Assembly (NCBI GenBank): GCA_009839585.1
Contig: VXPI01000041.1
Coordinates: 1 to 15,355, forward strand
Direction of reading: 5' to 3'
DNA length: 15,355 bases
Source: Gammaproteobacteria bacterium
GTDB taxonomy: Bacteria > Pseudomonadota > Gammaproteobacteria > Arenicellales > Poriferihabitantaceae
Positions within the stretch are counted from its first letter, which is position 1. Each line of letters opens with the position of its first letter. This document shows, piece after piece, positions 15,259-15,355 of the stretch. The position numbers and the translations under genes are program-made. A model generated the notes under the pieces. The model saw only the letters and a list, made by a program, of their open reading frames with translations, did not search any database and was not told the origin of the DNA.

Positions 15259-15304
15259 CTCGACCGGCTTTCAAGTTGATCGGGGACATGGGGGATGAGC
15301 GCAT

Positions 15305-15347
15305 CCAATGGCATTCACTTAAGGACGGGGTTGCATTCACTTAAGGA
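15305..15347 (+). repeat. Dispersed repeat, copies 2 and 3 (core GCATTCACTTAAGGA)
   Basis: Bases 15305-15326 are identical to 689-710. A second core copy, GCATTCACTTAAGGA at 15333-15347, follows 22 bases after the first. The repeat is thus tandem at this edge and probably continues outside the window. It lies upstream of the lapB promoter and reads away from lapB. Confidence 0.7.
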
Positions 15348-15355
15348 TTTCAGGG

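Noticed and set aside
15213..15314. 34-codon N-terminal extension of lapB
   Set aside because: It crosses the TATAAT element, lacks family similarity and would put residues before a membrane anchor that is normally at the very start.
1..15355. tRNA, rRNA, CRISPR array, riboswitch or replication origin
   Set aside because: I looked for tRNA-like folds, regularly spaced repeats and known riboswitch cores by eye and saw none. The tandem copies at the right edge are only two units and too short to call a CRISPR.

Overview
The window looks like a chromosomal stretch of a gammaproteobacterium. It carries mfd followed by a csiV-family gene, the ispD-ispF pair, lapB (a regulator of lipopolysaccharide synthesis), and a methylthioinosine-type nucleoside phosphorylase closely resembling the Pseudomonas enzyme. 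I cannot name the genus. Base composition is moderate and coding density is high to the right of about 4.9 kb. The left 4.9 kb is looser and looks accessory.

Left part (1-4900). The 3' end of chaC (glutathione-degrading gamma-glutamylcyclotransferase) is followed by about 430 bases without a convincing gene. That stretch holds a GC-rich hairpin-forming segment and one copy of a dispersed repeat. Next come a higBA toxin-antitoxin pair on the plus strand and a 464-base stretch without a recognised gene. On the minus strand lies an EcoRII-type restriction-modification cluster transcribed dcm -> vsr -> restriction endonuclease. The cytosine methyltransferase is intact, with all its motifs. The vsr mismatch-repair endonuclease gene between the other two is a wreck: frame disrupted, catalytic glutamate replaced and the histidine motif deleted. 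The EcoRII-type endonuclease reads across two frames joined at a single missing base. The cluster therefore appears to be a restriction system decaying into an orphan CCWGG methyltransferase.

Middle part (4900-10800). hinT (plus) converges on ispF and ispD (minus, ATGA-coupled), two consecutive-pathway enzymes of MEP isoprenoid synthesis. Divergently from ispD, mfd (transcription-repair coupling factor) is followed 39 bases later by a secreted CsiV-family protein.

Right part (10777-15355). Four minus-strand genes are transcribed lapB -> ugd -> RmlA-like protein -> methylthioinosine phosphorylase. The last two overlap by ATGA. The RmlA-like protein keeps the fold and the C-terminal signature of glucose-1-phosphate thymidylyltransferases but has lost the nucleotide-binding loop and other catalytic residues. 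It is either a pseudoenzyme or a much altered enzyme, and is the most unusual protein here. Upstream of lapB, at the right edge, two close copies of the same repeat core found near higB reappear.

The main points for follow-up are the decaying dcm-vsr-EcoRII cluster, the degenerate RmlA homologue, and the dispersed GCATTCACTTAAGGA repeat.
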